DNA of 64,000 nucleotides from Hymenobacter latericoloratus (GCF_014199535.1 NZ_JACHNV010000010.1:1-64000), one strand, 5' to 3'; counted from the first letter of the stretch, positions 51,516 through 61,163 are shown. The notes: generated by a model from the letters alone, not told the origin. Made by a program: numbers and translations.

Positions 51516-51833
51516 ATGAACCAGAAGCGTTTTAGTACCTCGCTGGCCATCCTGGCCCTGCTCCTTAGCTCGCACCTGCTCTACGCCCAGACCGGGGCCG
51601 GCAACGGCACGGCCGGCATCCAGGATGCCACCACGCAGGTCACCAGCTACTTCGACCCGCTCACTAAGCTCATGTACGCCATCGGGGCGGTACTGGGCCT
51701 GGTGGGCGCCATCAAAGTATACAGCAAGTGGAACTCCGGCGACCAGGACACCCAGAAAACCGCCGTGTCGTGGTTTGGCTCCATGATTTTCCTGGTTATC
51801 GTGGCCACGGTGGTGCGCTCGTTCTTCCTGTAA
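51516..51833 (+). CDS. traE: conjugation protein TraE (DUF4134)
   Basis: A 105-residue pilin-like protein: signal peptide (LAILALLLSSHLLYAQ), then GIQDATTQVTSYFDPLTKLMYAIGAVLGLVGAIKVYSKWNSG and a second helix (VSWFGSMIFLVIVATVVRSFF). Matches DUF4134/TraE of CTnDOT-type conjugation, a VirB2-like subunit. First of the compact traE-F-G run. Confidence 0.88.
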   Translation: MNQKRFSTSLAILALLLSSHLLYAQTGAGNGTAGIQDATTQVTSYFDPLTKLMYAIGAVLGLVGAIKVYSKWNSGDQDTQKTAVSWFGSMIFLVIVATVVRSFFL

Positions 51834-51844
51834 GCCGGCCGACC

Positions 51845-52177
51845 ATGCCCGTCTACGACCTTAATCGCGGCATCAACAAGCCCGTCGAATTCAAGGGGCT
51901 GGTGGGCAGCAACATCTACTTTTTGGTGGCTGGCATCGGGCTGGTGTTTGCCCTGTTCGTGACCTGCTACCTGGCCGGCGTGCCGCTGGCACTCACCGTG
52001 CTGCTCACCTTTCTGGCCGGGGGCGGCATGTGGGCCGGGGTATTTGCCCTGAACCGCCGCTTCGGCGAGCATGGGTTGATGAAAGCCGCCGCCCGCCGCT
52101 CCTCGCCCCGCTACATCACCAACCGGCACAGCCGCCTTTTCCAACGCCTCAACCAGGACCCGCCCGGCCGCGCGTAG
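51845..52177 (+). CDS. traF: conjugation protein TraF (DUF4133)
   Basis: A 110-residue membrane protein of the DUF4133/VirB3-like family: YDLNRGINKPVEFKGLVGSNIYFLVAGIGLVF, a second helix (PLALTVLLTFLAGGGMWAGVFAL), and a basic tail (ARRSSPRYITNRHSRLFQRL). Start ATG at 51845, 12 bp after traE. Confidence 0.87.
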   Translation: MPVYDLNRGINKPVEFKGLVGSNIYFLVAGIGLVFALFVTCYLAGVPLALTVLLTFLAGGGMWAGVFALNRRFGEHGLMKAAARRSSPRYITNRHSRLFQRLNQDPPGRA

Positions 52178-52203
52178 CGGCCGGCACGGGTGCTTTCCCG
52201 CCT

Positions 52204-54690
52204 ATGAGCAACAAGGTTCTGCCCTCCGTTTCCCTGGAATCTAAGCAGCCCATCTACAAGGTGGAGAAGGACTGCCTCGTCTCGAAAAACGCGGACGTGA
52301 CGGTGGCGTTCCGGCTGGAGCTGCCGGAAATCTTTACCCTCTCGCGCGAGGACTACGCCCAGCTGCAGGCCGCTTTCGTGAAGGCCGTGCGCCTGCTGCC
52401 CGACCACTGCGTGGTGCACAAGCAGGACTGGTACGTGGAGGACAAGTACGCGCCGGGCTTCGAGGCCGAGCGCACGCTGCTCTCCGCCGCCTACGAGCGG
52501 CACTTCAACGAGCGGCCGTTCCTCAACCACTTCTGCTACCTCTACATCACCAAAACCTCGTCGGAGAGGCCCAACTGGGGCAGTACCTCGGGGCTGCTGG
52601 CCCGCCGCCACATCGTGCCCAAGGACATGCTCGACACGAAGGTGCTGGAAAGCTTCTTCGACAGCGTGGGTCAGTTCGTGCGCACGCTGGAAGGGGTGGG
52701 GCCTACCAACGCCCCCTTTATCCGCTCGCACCGGCTTACCTCCGATGAGCTGGCTGGCACCCAGGAAAAGGCCGGGCTGCTGGAAAAGTACCTCTCGCTG
52801 GACCTGTCCGACCAGGCCCTGCAGGTGGACCTGGACCTGACGGGCGGGCTGAAGGTGGGCCAGGATTTCTGCCAGATGTTCTCGGTGGCCAACCTCGATG
52901 ACCTGCCCACCTCGGTGGAAACTGACATCCGCTACGAGGCCTACAGCACCGAATACTCGGACTTTCCCATCTCGTTTGCCGCGCCACTGGGGCTGCTGCT
53001 GGGTACCAGCCACATTCTGAACCAGTACGTGTTTCTGGATAACACCCAGAAAACGGTGAAGACCTTCGAGCAGAAGAAGGACCGGCTCAACTCCCTTTCG
53101 CTCTACTCCCGGCAGAATGCCATCAACGTGGAGTACTACCACACCTTTCTCAACGAGCTGATTGCCCATAAGCGCCGCCCGGTGCGGGTGCACTGCAACG
53201 TGCTGACCTGGGGTAGGAGCGAGGAGGAGCTGACGGAGGTGCGCAAGCTGGTGAATGCCGCCTTTAACCAGATGAACTGCAAGCCCCGGCAGAACACCGT
53301 GGACATTGCCGCGCTCTACTGGGGTGGCATTCCGGGCAACGCCGGCGACTTTCCCAGCGAGGAGACCTTCTACACCTTCATCGAACAGGCCGTCTGCTTC
53401 TGGGCCTCGGAGACCAACTACCGCTCCACCGGGGCCACCAAGGGCATCAAGCTTTCCGACCGCCTCACCGGCAAGCCTGTGCTGGTGGACATTTCCGACG
53501 AGCCCATGAAGCGGCAGGTCATCTTCAACCGCAACAAGTTCGTGCTCGGCCCCTCGGGCTCGGGCAAATCATTTTTCACCAACCACATGGTGCGCCAGTA
53601 CTACGAGCAGGGCGCCCACGTGCTGCTGGTGGACACGGGCAACTCCTACAAAGGCCTCTGCGAGCTGGTGGGCGGGGTGTACTTCACCTACGAGGAGGAT
53701 GCGCCCATTGCCTTCAATCCCTTCCTGATTTCGGGCAAGCTGGACGTGGAGAAGAAAGAGAGCATCAAAACGCTGCTGCAGGCGCTCTGGAAAAAGGACG
53801 ACGAAGCGGTCAGTCAGTCGGAATACGTGTCGCTCTCCACAGCCGTGAGCCTGTATTACGTGATGCTCGAAGCCAACCCGGCTATTCAGCCCAGTTTCAA
53901 CACGTTCTACGAGTTTGTGAAGGGCACCTACCGCAAAGTGCTGGAGGAGGAAAAGGTGCGCGAGAAGGACTTTGATATCGACAACTTTCTCTACGTGCTC
54001 GGGCCCTACTACCGGGGCGGCGAATACGACTACCTGCTCAACTCCGATAAGGAGCTGGATCTGGTGCAGGCCCCGTTCATCGTCTTCGAGCTGGACAACA
54101 TCAAGGACCATCCCATTCTGTTTCCGGTGGTCACGCTCATCATCATGGAAACCTTCATCTCCAAGATGCGCAAGCTCAAGGGGGTGCGGAAGATGATTCT
54201 GATTGAGGAGGCCTGGAAGGCGCTGACCACGCCCGGCATGGCCGCCTACATCAAGTACCTATTTAAGACGGTGCGCAAGTTCTTCGGCGAGGCCATTGTG
54301 GTCACGCAGGAAATCGACGACATCATCGGCAACGAGATTGTCAAGGATGCCATCATCAACAACTCGGACTGCAAGATTCTGCTCGACCAGCGCAAGTTCA
54401 TCAACCGCTTCGAGGAGATTCAGGCCCTGCTCTCGCTCACGCCCAAGGAGAAGGACCTAGTGCTGAGCATCAACCGCGACAACCAGCCCGCGCGGGGCCG
54501 CTACACCGAGGTATTCATCTCGCTGGGCGGGGTGGTGTCGAAGGTGTACGCCATCGAGGTGTCGAAGGAAGAATACGTGACCTACACCACCGAGGAAACC
54601 GAGAAAGTGCGGCTGTTCGAGAAGCTGCGCCAGACCGGCGACATGCCCACGGCCATCAAGCTCTTCGCCGCCGAGCTGCGCGAAGGGTAG
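52204..54690 (+). CDS. traG: conjugation ATPase TraG (VirB4 family)
   Basis: An 828-residue ATPase that powers the mating channel. Walker A is LGPSGSGKSFFTNHMV (about 445-460) and Walker B KMILIEEAWKAL (about 662-673), followed by EAIVVTQEIDDIIGNEIVKDAI. The N-terminal 400 residues are the VirB4/TraC-type domain. Start ATG at 52204 (SNKVLPSVSLESKQPIYKVE). Confidence 0.92.
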   Translation: MSNKVLPSVSLESKQPIYKVEKDCLVSKNADVTVAFRLELPEIFTLSREDYAQLQAAFVKAVRLLPDHCVVHKQDWYVEDKYAPGFEAERTLLSAAYERHFNERPFLNHFCYLYITKTSSERPNWGSTSGLLARRHIVPKDMLDTKVLESFFDSVGQFVRTLEGVGPTNAPFIRSHRLTSDELAGTQEKAGLLEKYLSLDLSDQALQVDLDLTGGLKVGQDFCQMFSVANLDDLPTSVETDIRYEAYSTEYSDFPISFAAPLGLLLGTSHILNQYVFLDNTQKTVKTFEQKKDRLNSLSLYSRQNAINVEYYHTFLNELIAHKRRPVRVHCNVLTWGRSEEELTEVRKLVNAAFNQMNCKPRQNTVDIAALYWGGIPGNAGDFPSEETFYTFIEQAVCFWASETNYRSTGATKGIKLSDRLTGKPVLVDISDEPMKRQVIFNRNKFVLGPSGSGKSFFTNHMVRQYYEQGAHVLLVDTGNSYKGLCELVGGVYFTYEEDAPIAFNPFLISGKLDVEKKESIKTLLQALWKKDDEAVSQSEYVSLSTAVSLYYVMLEANPAIQPSFNTFYEFVKGTYRKVLEEEKVREKDFDIDNFLYVLGPYYRGGEYDYLLNSDKELDLVQAPFIVFELDNIKDHPILFPVVTLIIMETFISKMRKLKGVRKMILIEEAWKALTTPGMAAYIKYLFKTVRKFFGEAIVVTQEIDDIIGNEIVKDAIINNSDCKILLDQRKFINRFEEIQALLSLTPKEKDLVLSINRDNQPARGRYTEVFISLGGVVSKVYAIEVSKEEYVTYTTEETEKVRLFEKLRQTGDMPTAIKLFAAELREG

Positions 54691-54725
54691 GGGAGCACAC
54701 CATCATCAACAAAAGGGAAAAAACG

Positions 54726-55286
54726 ATGCGCAATCTATTGTTTCACCTGGCCCTGCCGCTGGCGCTGCTCAGCAGCTGCGGCAGCGATAAATCCCCAGCC
54801 GACTCGCCGGCTACGACGACCCCTGCGGCAGATGCAACGGTACCTGCGTCCACCGAGGTAGCTGCCGCGCAGGCCCTGGCCGACAGCCTAGTGGCGTTGC
54901 CCACCGCAGACCCGGCCGACAAGGCGGCGGCCCGGCGCTACGCCCAGTTCGTAGCGGCCTGGCAGGGCAGCGACCTAGACGCCTCAGTGAAGGAGCACCC
55001 GGTGGTACGCAACGGCTGGGCCCGCTACCGCTACGTGCTGCGCACGGTAGCCCGCTCACGGGGCCTGCCCCGGGTGCAGCCCGAAGACGTGGCTACCTGG
55101 AACGGCCTGGCCGGCCGCTGCGAAACGGTGGCCACGATGCTGCTGGCCCTGACCAAGGAGCCCAACATGACGGCAACGCAGGCCCTGCCCACGCTGCTGG
55201 GTTTTGAGGGCGGTACCGGCCAGGCCCGCTTCGCAGCCGAGCGGCACCTGAAGTACCTGCTGCACCCGCAAACCCGGAATCAGTAA
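54726..55286 (+). CDS. lipoprotein in the tra operon
   Basis: A 186-residue lipoprotein (HLALPLALLSSCGSDKS, Cys near 18) with an Ala/Pro/Thr-rich linker and a helical C-terminal domain (RYAQFVAAWQGSDLDASVKEH; DVATWNGLAGRCETVATMLLAL). No family recognised. Located between traG and the first traI-like gene, so a part of the transfer complex is possible. Confidence 0.65.
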   Translation: MRNLLFHLALPLALLSSCGSDKSPADSPATTTPAADATVPASTEVAAAQALADSLVALPTADPADKAAARRYAQFVAAWQGSDLDASVKEHPVVRNGWARYRYVLRTVARSRGLPRVQPEDVATWNGLAGRCETVATMLLALTKEPNMTATQALPTLLGFEGGTGQARFAAERHLKYLLHPQTRNQ

Positions 55287-55313
55287 GCCAACCACCACGC
55301 AAACGTGCCGCCC

Positions 55314-55967
55314 ATGCAGAAGAAAATCATCCTCCTCAGCCTGGCTCTGCTGGGCCTGAGTGCTACCCGGGCCTCGGCCCAGCTGGTGGTATCGGCCCCG
55401 CTGCTGGAAGGGCAAAGCGCCGTGCAGACCGGCCTGCAGAAGACCATGAAGGGGCTGGAAGCCGCGGCCAACAAGCTGGTAGCCTTCGGGGTGAAGGAGC
55501 AGGAGCTCACCAAAACCTTTGCCCGCAAGAACCTGGAGCAGCACAAAGAATGGTACGACGGCCTGCTCAAGGTCAGCGCCGCCGTGCGCGACTACCGCCG
55601 GGTGCGCTCCATCTACGCCAAGCAAACCCAGATTATCCAGCAGTACTCGGATGCCATCAACGTGCTGCGCACCTCGCCCTACATCAGCCCCCAGCAGCTC
55701 ACGCAGATGACCAGCATGTACGCCCAGCTGCTGGCCGAGGGCGCCAACACCGTGGCCGACCTGCGCACCGTGGTCAGCCCGGCCATGCTCAAGATGACCG
55801 ACGCCGAGCGCATGGAATTCATCGACCAGCTGGACGCCAAAATCACCGACCAACTGGGCTTGGTCAGCTACTTCACCCGGCGCAACATGCTGCAACTGCG
55901 GGCGGCCCAACAAATCGAGCAGGACCGCCAGACCCTTCTATCCTTCATGGGCGCCAGTGCCCGCTAA
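55314..55967 (+). CDS. traI: TraI-like conjugation protein (DUF4141), copy 1
   Basis: A 217-residue exported, mostly helical protein: signal peptide (LSLALLGLSATRASAQ), then AAANKLVAFGVKEQELTKTF, KVSAAVRDYRRVRSIY and NMLQLRAAQQIEQDRQTLLSF. This is the DUF4141/VirB5-like pattern. The next gene is a clear paralogue. Start ATG at 55314. Confidence 0.8.
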   Translation: MQKKIILLSLALLGLSATRASAQLVVSAPLLEGQSAVQTGLQKTMKGLEAAANKLVAFGVKEQELTKTFARKNLEQHKEWYDGLLKVSAAVRDYRRVRSIYAKQTQIIQQYSDAINVLRTSPYISPQQLTQMTSMYAQLLAEGANTVADLRTVVSPAMLKMTDAERMEFIDQLDAKITDQLGLVSYFTRRNMLQLRAAQQIEQDRQTLLSFMGASAR

Positions 55968-55982
55968 CCCCACCCGCTGCCG

Positions 55983-56639
55983 ATGAAAACTATCTCCTTC
56001 TTCGTGCTGCTGGCGCTGCTGGGCCTGGTGGCCCGGCCGGCGCGGGCCCAAACGGTGATATCGGCGCCCATCTCCGAGCAAATCTCGCGCAAGCAGATTC
56101 TCCACCAAGGCGTATCGACCACGCTGAAAGGCCGGGCCAAGGTGCTGGCCGGCGACATCAAACAGCTCAGCACGGCCATCAAGGGCATCACCGACCAAAC
56201 CCAGGTCCTGCACGCGCAGTGGTATAGCTCGCTGCTGCAAATCAGCGCCGGCGTGCGCAACTACCGCCGGGTGCGGGAAATCTACGACGCCCAGGCGGCC
56301 ATGATTACCCAGTTTTCCAGCGGCGTGACCGAGCTGCGCACCCGGGGCCTCACGCCCGCGCAGGTCAGCGAGGCTTCCACCATGTACCAGGTGCTGCTGC
56401 AGGAAAACGTGTCGCTCATCACCGAGCTGGCCACCATCATGACCACCAACCGGGCGCAGATGACGGACGCCCAGCGCCTCAAGTTCATCAACCGCATCGC
56501 CGACCGCATGCAGCAACAGCAGCACCTGATGACTTACTACACCAACAAGTGCCGGGCCGTGGCCTACCAACAGCAGCAGGCCCGGCAGGACCGGGCCTCG
56601 GTACTGGCCCTGATTGGGGCCGCAGACGCCGCCCGCTAG
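55983..56639 (+). CDS. TraI-like conjugation protein (DUF4141), copy 2
   Basis: A 218-residue paralogue of the preceding protein. The same frame of motifs is present: signal peptide (FFVLLALLGLVARPARAQ), VISAPISEQI versus VVSAPLLEGQ, QISAGVRNYRRVREIYDAQ versus KVSAAVRDYRRVRSIYAKQ, and a glutamine-rich end. It starts 16 bp after copy 1, so a tandem duplication with later divergence is likely. Confidence 0.78.
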   Translation: MKTISFFVLLALLGLVARPARAQTVISAPISEQISRKQILHQGVSTTLKGRAKVLAGDIKQLSTAIKGITDQTQVLHAQWYSSLLQISAGVRNYRRVREIYDAQAAMITQFSSGVTELRTRGLTPAQVSEASTMYQVLLQENVSLITELATIMTTNRAQMTDAQRLKFINRIADRMQQQQHLMTYYTNKCRAVAYQQQQARQDRASVLALIGAADAAR

Positions 56640-56677
56640 CGCCCCGCCGCTTTTCTCCCACCGCATTTCCCGCCGCT

Positions 56678-57787
56678 ATGGACATGAACTCAATCACCAT
56701 GCAGATGCTGCAGATGGAGCAGATGCTGGGTCGACTCTACGATTCGATGCTGCCGCTGGTCGCGCAGTTCGTGACCCTGGGCCGTGCCGTGGGCGGTATT
56801 GCCGCCCTGATATTCATCAGCTCCCGGGTGTGGGGCCACATCGCCCGGGCCGAGCCCATCGACCTGTATCCGCTGCTGCGCCCCTTTCTGATTGGCCTGG
56901 CCATTCTATTGTTTCCGCAGCTGCTCGGCGGCCTGCGCGGCATCACGGGCGCGCTGGCCACCAGCACCGATTCGGTGCGCACCGATCAGACCGCCCGCAT
57001 CGACCAGCTGCAGCAGCAGAAAAAGGCATTGCTGGCCCGCCAGCCGGGCAACGAGTACTTCGCCACGGATGAGGCCTACGAAAAGCGGCTGGAGGAGCTG
57101 GGCGGGACTACGGGCATGAGCAATATGGGCCAGCAGGCTGCCTTGGGATTTGATAAGCTCAAGTACGAAGTCAAGCAGGACTTCCGGGAATGGATGAAAA
57201 ACACCCTGGAGCTCTTCCACATCGCTGCCCGCCTGCTCGTCAACGTGCTGGCCACCTTCCTGCTCATCGTGCTGTCGGTGCTGGGGCCTCTGACCTTCGG
57301 CATTGCCATTTTTCCCGGCTTCACCGGCTCCATTGCCAAGTGGCTGGGGCAGTTTGTCACCATCAGCTTGTGGGTGCCGGTGGCCAACATCTTCGGGGCC
57401 ATCATGGGGCAGTTTCAGGTGATGATGCTGGAAGCCGACATCGGCCGCCTCAACACCGGCGCCGGCGTCGACTCCGCCGATTTTGGTTACCTGGTTTTTC
57501 TCTGCATTGCCATTGCCGGCTACCTGGTCATTCCCTTTATCACGGATATGATGCTGGCCGCTTCGGGCGTGAGCGGCGTGGCCCGCGCCATGCAGGGGGC
57601 GCTGGTAGGCACTGCGGCTACGGCCGGCGCCGCGGCTGGCGCGGCTACGCGTCTGGGCGCGGCCCCGGCCGCTGCGGCTGCCGCCACAGGGGCAGCCGCT
57701 ACCGACAACAGGTCCTGGGGCGAGCAGCTGGGCCACCGCGCCGGCACGGTCCTCCGCGAACGGGTCTTCGGCCGCCGCTCCGCCTGA
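56678..57787 (+). CDS. traJ: conjugation protein TraJ (VirB6-like)
   Basis: A 369-residue polytopic membrane protein. LVAQFVTLGRAVGGIAALIFISSRVW and IDLYPLLRPFLIGLAILLFP are the first helices, a coiled-coil-like loop follows (RIDQLQQQKKALLARQ), and FGIAIFPGFTGSIAKWLGQFVTISLWVPVANIFGAIM is typical TraJ. It ends in an Ala-rich tail. Start ATG at 56678. Confidence 0.87.
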   Translation: MDMNSITMQMLQMEQMLGRLYDSMLPLVAQFVTLGRAVGGIAALIFISSRVWGHIARAEPIDLYPLLRPFLIGLAILLFPQLLGGLRGITGALATSTDSVRTDQTARIDQLQQQKKALLARQPGNEYFATDEAYEKRLEELGGTTGMSNMGQQAALGFDKLKYEVKQDFREWMKNTLELFHIAARLLVNVLATFLLIVLSVLGPLTFGIAIFPGFTGSIAKWLGQFVTISLWVPVANIFGAIMGQFQVMMLEADIGRLNTGAGVDSADFGYLVFLCIAIAGYLVIPFITDMMLAASGVSGVARAMQGALVGTAATAGAAAGAATRLGAAPAAAAAATGAAATDNRSWGEQLGHRAGTVLRERVFGRRSA

Positions 57788-57825
57788 GGCCGAGCCTTCT
57801 TACTTCTCATTAGCCCTCTCCAGCC

Positions 57826-58440
57826 ATGTTCGCATCCCTGAAAACTATTGATTCCGCTTTCCAGCAGGTTAAAACCCTGGCCCTGCTCTTCATTGTGGCG
57901 GTGCTGGTGCTGGCCGGCACCATTGCCTACTTCGCGTTTCAGACCACCACCGCGGCCGCCAATCGCATCTACGTGCTGGAAGGCGGGCAGCTGCTCACGG
58001 CCGGCGCCCGGGATGCGCGGGCCAACCGGCCGGTGGAGGCCCGCGCCCACGTCACGCGCTTCCACGAACTGTTTTTCACCCTGGACCCCGATCAGAAAGC
58101 CATCGACAGCAACGTGAACAAGGCGCTGTACCTGGCCGACAATTCCGCGAAGCGGCAATACGAGAACTTCAAGGAGAAGGGCTTCTACAACGACCTGATT
58201 GCCGCCAACATCAGCCTGGAAATGAGTGTGGACAGCGTAGTGATAACCAACTCGCGCCCGTTGGTGGCGCGGTGCTACGGCCACCAGCGCGTTATCCGGG
58301 CCACCTCGGTGACCACCCGCAACTTCCTCTCGGAATGCTCCCTGCGCGACGTGACGCGCTCGGAGAATAACCCGCACGGCTTCCTGATGGAAAATTGGCG
58401 CGTGCTGCGCAACGAAGACCTCAGTACTCAGCCCCGTTAA
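57826..58440 (+). CDS. traK: conjugation protein TraK (VirB8-like)
   Basis: A 204-residue protein with a single N-terminal helix (TLALLFIVAVLVLAGTIAYF) and a soluble domain containing EARAHVTRFHELFFTLDPDQKAIDSN and KQYENFKEKGFYNDLIAAN-like sequence, then MENWRVLRNEDL. Matches TraK of CTnDOT-like systems, a bridging part of the channel. Confidence 0.87.
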   Translation: MFASLKTIDSAFQQVKTLALLFIVAVLVLAGTIAYFAFQTTTAAANRIYVLEGGQLLTAGARDARANRPVEARAHVTRFHELFFTLDPDQKAIDSNVNKALYLADNSAKRQYENFKEKGFYNDLIAANISLEMSVDSVVITNSRPLVARCYGHQRVIRATSVTTRNFLSECSLRDVTRSENNPHGFLMENWRVLRNEDLSTQPR

Positions 58441-58450
58441 GCCCCACCCG

Positions 58451-59650
58451 ATGGAAACCAAACCGCACGACGCGCAATTTCTGCGCACCCGCAAGATGGC
58501 CACCTTCCTGCCGGTAGTGGGCGTCCCCTTTCTGGCCGTCATGTTCTACCTGGGCGGCGGCGGGCAGGGCGCGCCCGCCGAGGCCCAGAACGTGCCGTCC
58601 GGCTTCAACACCACCCTGCCCACGGCCGAAAAAGGCTCCATCACCGCCAGCAAGCTCGAAGCCTACGCCAGCCCAGTGGATACCCTGCGCAACCGGGGCC
58701 TGGTCGATGCCCGTCTCGATACGGCGGCCGGCTCGGGTCTGTCGTACTCCATCGGCGCCGATGGCAAGCCCGGGCCCAATGGGTCGGTGGACAAGTCCGT
58801 GGTGGAAGCCCAGCAGCAGCTCATTGCCGCCCAGCAGGCGCAGCTGAACGGTGGGGCCGCGCCCGGCGCTGCGGCCACTCCAACTGCAGCAGCACCCGGC
58901 GCCCTCACGCCCCAGGAGCAGCTGGAGCTGATGCGCAGCCAGCACGAGCGGGAGCTGGCCGAGAAGGACGCCCAGCTGCAGATGGCCCAGCTGCTGGCGC
59001 AGAGCAACAGCGGCGGGGGAGGGGTAGCCCGCCCGGCCGTGCCGGTGGTGGCCAAGACTAAGAAAAAGGCCAGCACCCGGGCCAAGGTGGTCGATGAGGA
59101 TGCCGTCGTTTCCCGATTGGGCGGGGGCGGCTCGGGCAGCCGGCGCACGGCTTCGTTCACCGGCCTGGATGATGGCCGGGCCGCCACCGAGGATGCCAAC
59201 ACCTTGCCGGCCGTCATTCACGAATCACAGGAAGTAGTCAGCGGCTCGCTGGTTAAAATGCGCCTGACGGAATCGGCCGTGGTCAACGGCCGCGCCCTGC
59301 CAGCCAACACCTTCATCTACGGCAAGTGCAGCCTGGCCGGGGAGCGGCTGAACATCAGCATTGAGACGCTGAAAACCGGCAATCGGGTCTTCCCGGTGGC
59401 CCTCGAAGTCTACGACGTGGACGGCCTGGAAGGCCTGCACATCCCGGGCGCCATTACCCGGGACGCGGCCAAGCAGGTCGGCGCCGACGGCCTAAATGCC
59501 GCCGATGCCATGACCATGAGCGCCGACCCCACGCTGGCCGCGGCCGGCGTGGCAGTTACCGCCGTCAAGGGCCTCGGTCAGAAGAAAATCCGCCTAGTCA
59601 AGGTGCGCCTGAAAGCCGGCTACCAGGTCATGTTGAAGATTGATAAATAA
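58451..59650 (+). CDS. traM: conjugation protein TraM (VirB10-like)
   Basis: A 399-residue protein with one N-terminal helix (FLPVVGVPFLAVMFYLGGG, about 18-36), a long Ala/Gln-rich linker with a coiled-coil part (QEQLELMRSQHERELAEKDAQLQMAQLL), and the conserved C-terminal domain (AVVNGRALPANTFIYGKCSLAGERLNISIETL; VFPVALEVYDVDGLEGLHIPG). This is the TraM layout. It lies 10 bp after traK. Confidence 0.88.
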   Translation: METKPHDAQFLRTRKMATFLPVVGVPFLAVMFYLGGGGQGAPAEAQNVPSGFNTTLPTAEKGSITASKLEAYASPVDTLRNRGLVDARLDTAAGSGLSYSIGADGKPGPNGSVDKSVVEAQQQLIAAQQAQLNGGAAPGAAATPTAAAPGALTPQEQLELMRSQHERELAEKDAQLQMAQLLAQSNSGGGGVARPAVPVVAKTKKKASTRAKVVDEDAVVSRLGGGGSGSRRTASFTGLDDGRAATEDANTLPAVIHESQEVVSGSLVKMRLTESAVVNGRALPANTFIYGKCSLAGERLNISIETLKTGNRVFPVALEVYDVDGLEGLHIPGAITRDAAKQVGADGLNAADAMTMSADPTLAAAGVAVTAVKGLGQKKIRLVKVRLKAGYQVMLKIDK

Positions 59651-59658
59651 GCTACGCT

Positions 59659-60819
59659 ATGAGAATCGCCCTTGCCCTCTGCACCCTGCCCCTCAGCCTA
59701 GCTGTGGCACCCGCCCTCGCTCAATCCACGACGCTGGCCAGCACCCGACCCGTGGCCCCAGCGGCTCCGGCTAAGCTCGCGACGTATCCGCTGTTTGTGT
59801 CGGAGCAAAAGACCACCCACTTGGTATTTCCCTCCCCGGTCACCTACGTCGATTTGGGCAGTGCCGGGCTGATTGCAGCCAAGGCTACGGGCTCCGAAAA
59901 CATCGTGCGGGTCAAGGCGGCCGGCAGCGGCTTCAGCGAAACCAACATGACCGTGCTCACGGCCAGCGGCAAGCTCTACTCCTTCGTGGTGGGCTACCAG
60001 CGCAACCCGCGCCAGCTGGGCCTGGACCTGGGCGCGCCCAGCGCGGGCCCGGCTAAGCTGCCCGTGCTCCCGCTCTACGTCTCGGACCAGAAAACTACCC
60101 ACCTTGTGTTTCCCTACCCGGTCACCTACGTCGACCTGGGCAACTCCGGCATTCTGGCCGCCAAGGCCACGGGTGCCGACAACATCGTGCGCGTGAAGGC
60201 GGCCAGCAACCACGTGACCGAAACCAACATGACCGTGCTGACCTCCGGTGGCAAGCTGTACATGTTCGTTGTCAACTACCAGCACGACCCGAAGGTGCTG
60301 AGCCTGGACCTGAGCACGATGACCAGTTCCACTGCCCAGGCCGGCAGTGGCAGCGAGGCCATCCTGTCGAACACGCCCATTCCGCAGGGCAACCTGGATG
60401 CCTATTCTAAGCAGGCGCTGGCACGCGGCGGCTCGGTGGCCAGCGATACGAAAAACCAGCTTAGTGTGCGCGCGGGCAGCGTGGGCTACCAGCAGGAAAC
60501 TTTGTTTTTCCCGCTCCACCTGCGCAACCGCTCCAATGTGACGTATGATGTGGATTTCGTCAAGTTCTACATCCAGGACAAGAAGGTAGCCAAGCGCACG
60601 GCCGAGCAGGCCATTGAACTGACGCCTACCTACGTCTACAACGGCAACGAGAAAAAAATTGAAGCCGCCGGCAAGCTCCAGCAGGTATTCGTGTTCAAGA
60701 AGTTCACCATTCCCGACCAGAAAAACCTGGTCGTCGAGGTGTACGAAAAAGGGGGCGGGCGCAATATCAAGCTCAGGCTTTCCAACAGCGACCTGCTCCG
60801 GGCCCGCGGCTTCCGGTAG
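59659..60819 (+). CDS. traN: conjugation protein TraN (DUF4138) with duplicated domain
   Basis: A 386-residue exported protein (signal peptide LCTLPLSLAVAPALAQ). TraN normally has one copy of the beta-rich domain KTTHLVFP-x-PVTYVDLG; here it occurs twice: residues about 36-124 (EQKTTHLVFPSPVTYVDLG ... FVVGYQ) and about 136-216 (DQKTTHLVFPYPVTYVDLG ... FVVNYQ). The usual C-terminal domain follows (FFPLHLRNRSNVTYDVDFVKFYIQDKK; FKKFTIPDQKNLVVEVYEKGG). Last gene of the transfer operon. Confidence 0.88.
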   Translation: MRIALALCTLPLSLAVAPALAQSTTLASTRPVAPAAPAKLATYPLFVSEQKTTHLVFPSPVTYVDLGSAGLIAAKATGSENIVRVKAAGSGFSETNMTVLTASGKLYSFVVGYQRNPRQLGLDLGAPSAGPAKLPVLPLYVSDQKTTHLVFPYPVTYVDLGNSGILAAKATGADNIVRVKAASNHVTETNMTVLTSGGKLYMFVVNYQHDPKVLSLDLSTMTSSTAQAGSGSEAILSNTPIPQGNLDAYSKQALARGGSVASDTKNQLSVRAGSVGYQQETLFFPLHLRNRSNVTYDVDFVKFYIQDKKVAKRTAEQAIELTPTYVYNGNEKKIEAAGKLQQVFVFKKFTIPDQKNLVVEVYEKGGGRNIKLRLSNSDLLRARGFR

Positions 60820-60945
60820 CCTTAACTCGCCTGTGCGCCTTGCTTATTGGCATCGTTGCGTGCACCAAATCAGTATCATTTCGTTTACCTAATAGAGGAA
60901 GCAGGGCAAACGACCGGCTCGATACTCACTCTCATCCATACTGCT

Positions 60946-61134
60946 ATGCGTATTCTGCTGCTTATCGCCTTGGTTATTTTCCTCTACTCATCCTGGGCAC
61001 CAAGTTGGGGAGCTCAGGTGGCCACCTGGAGCCTGTTGCTCTATTTCGGCTTCAAGTTCTTCCGCCTTTCCAGCTCCGTCATGCACCGGGCCTCTCGCAG
61101 CCCTCAAGACCGTTACGACCCGCACAACCACTAG
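60946..61134 (+). CDS. small membrane protein
   Basis: A 62-residue protein with one or two membrane segments (ILLLIALVIFLYSSW; VATWSLLLYFGFKFF) and a charged tail. ATG at 60946. No family recognised; about 127 bp after traN. Confidence 0.5.
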   Translation: MRILLLIALVIFLYSSWAPSWGAQVATWSLLLYFGFKFFRLSSSVMHRASRSPQDRYDPHNH

Positions 61135-61163
61135 CAGTTCCCCGCTTTTCAGTTATCCATAAG

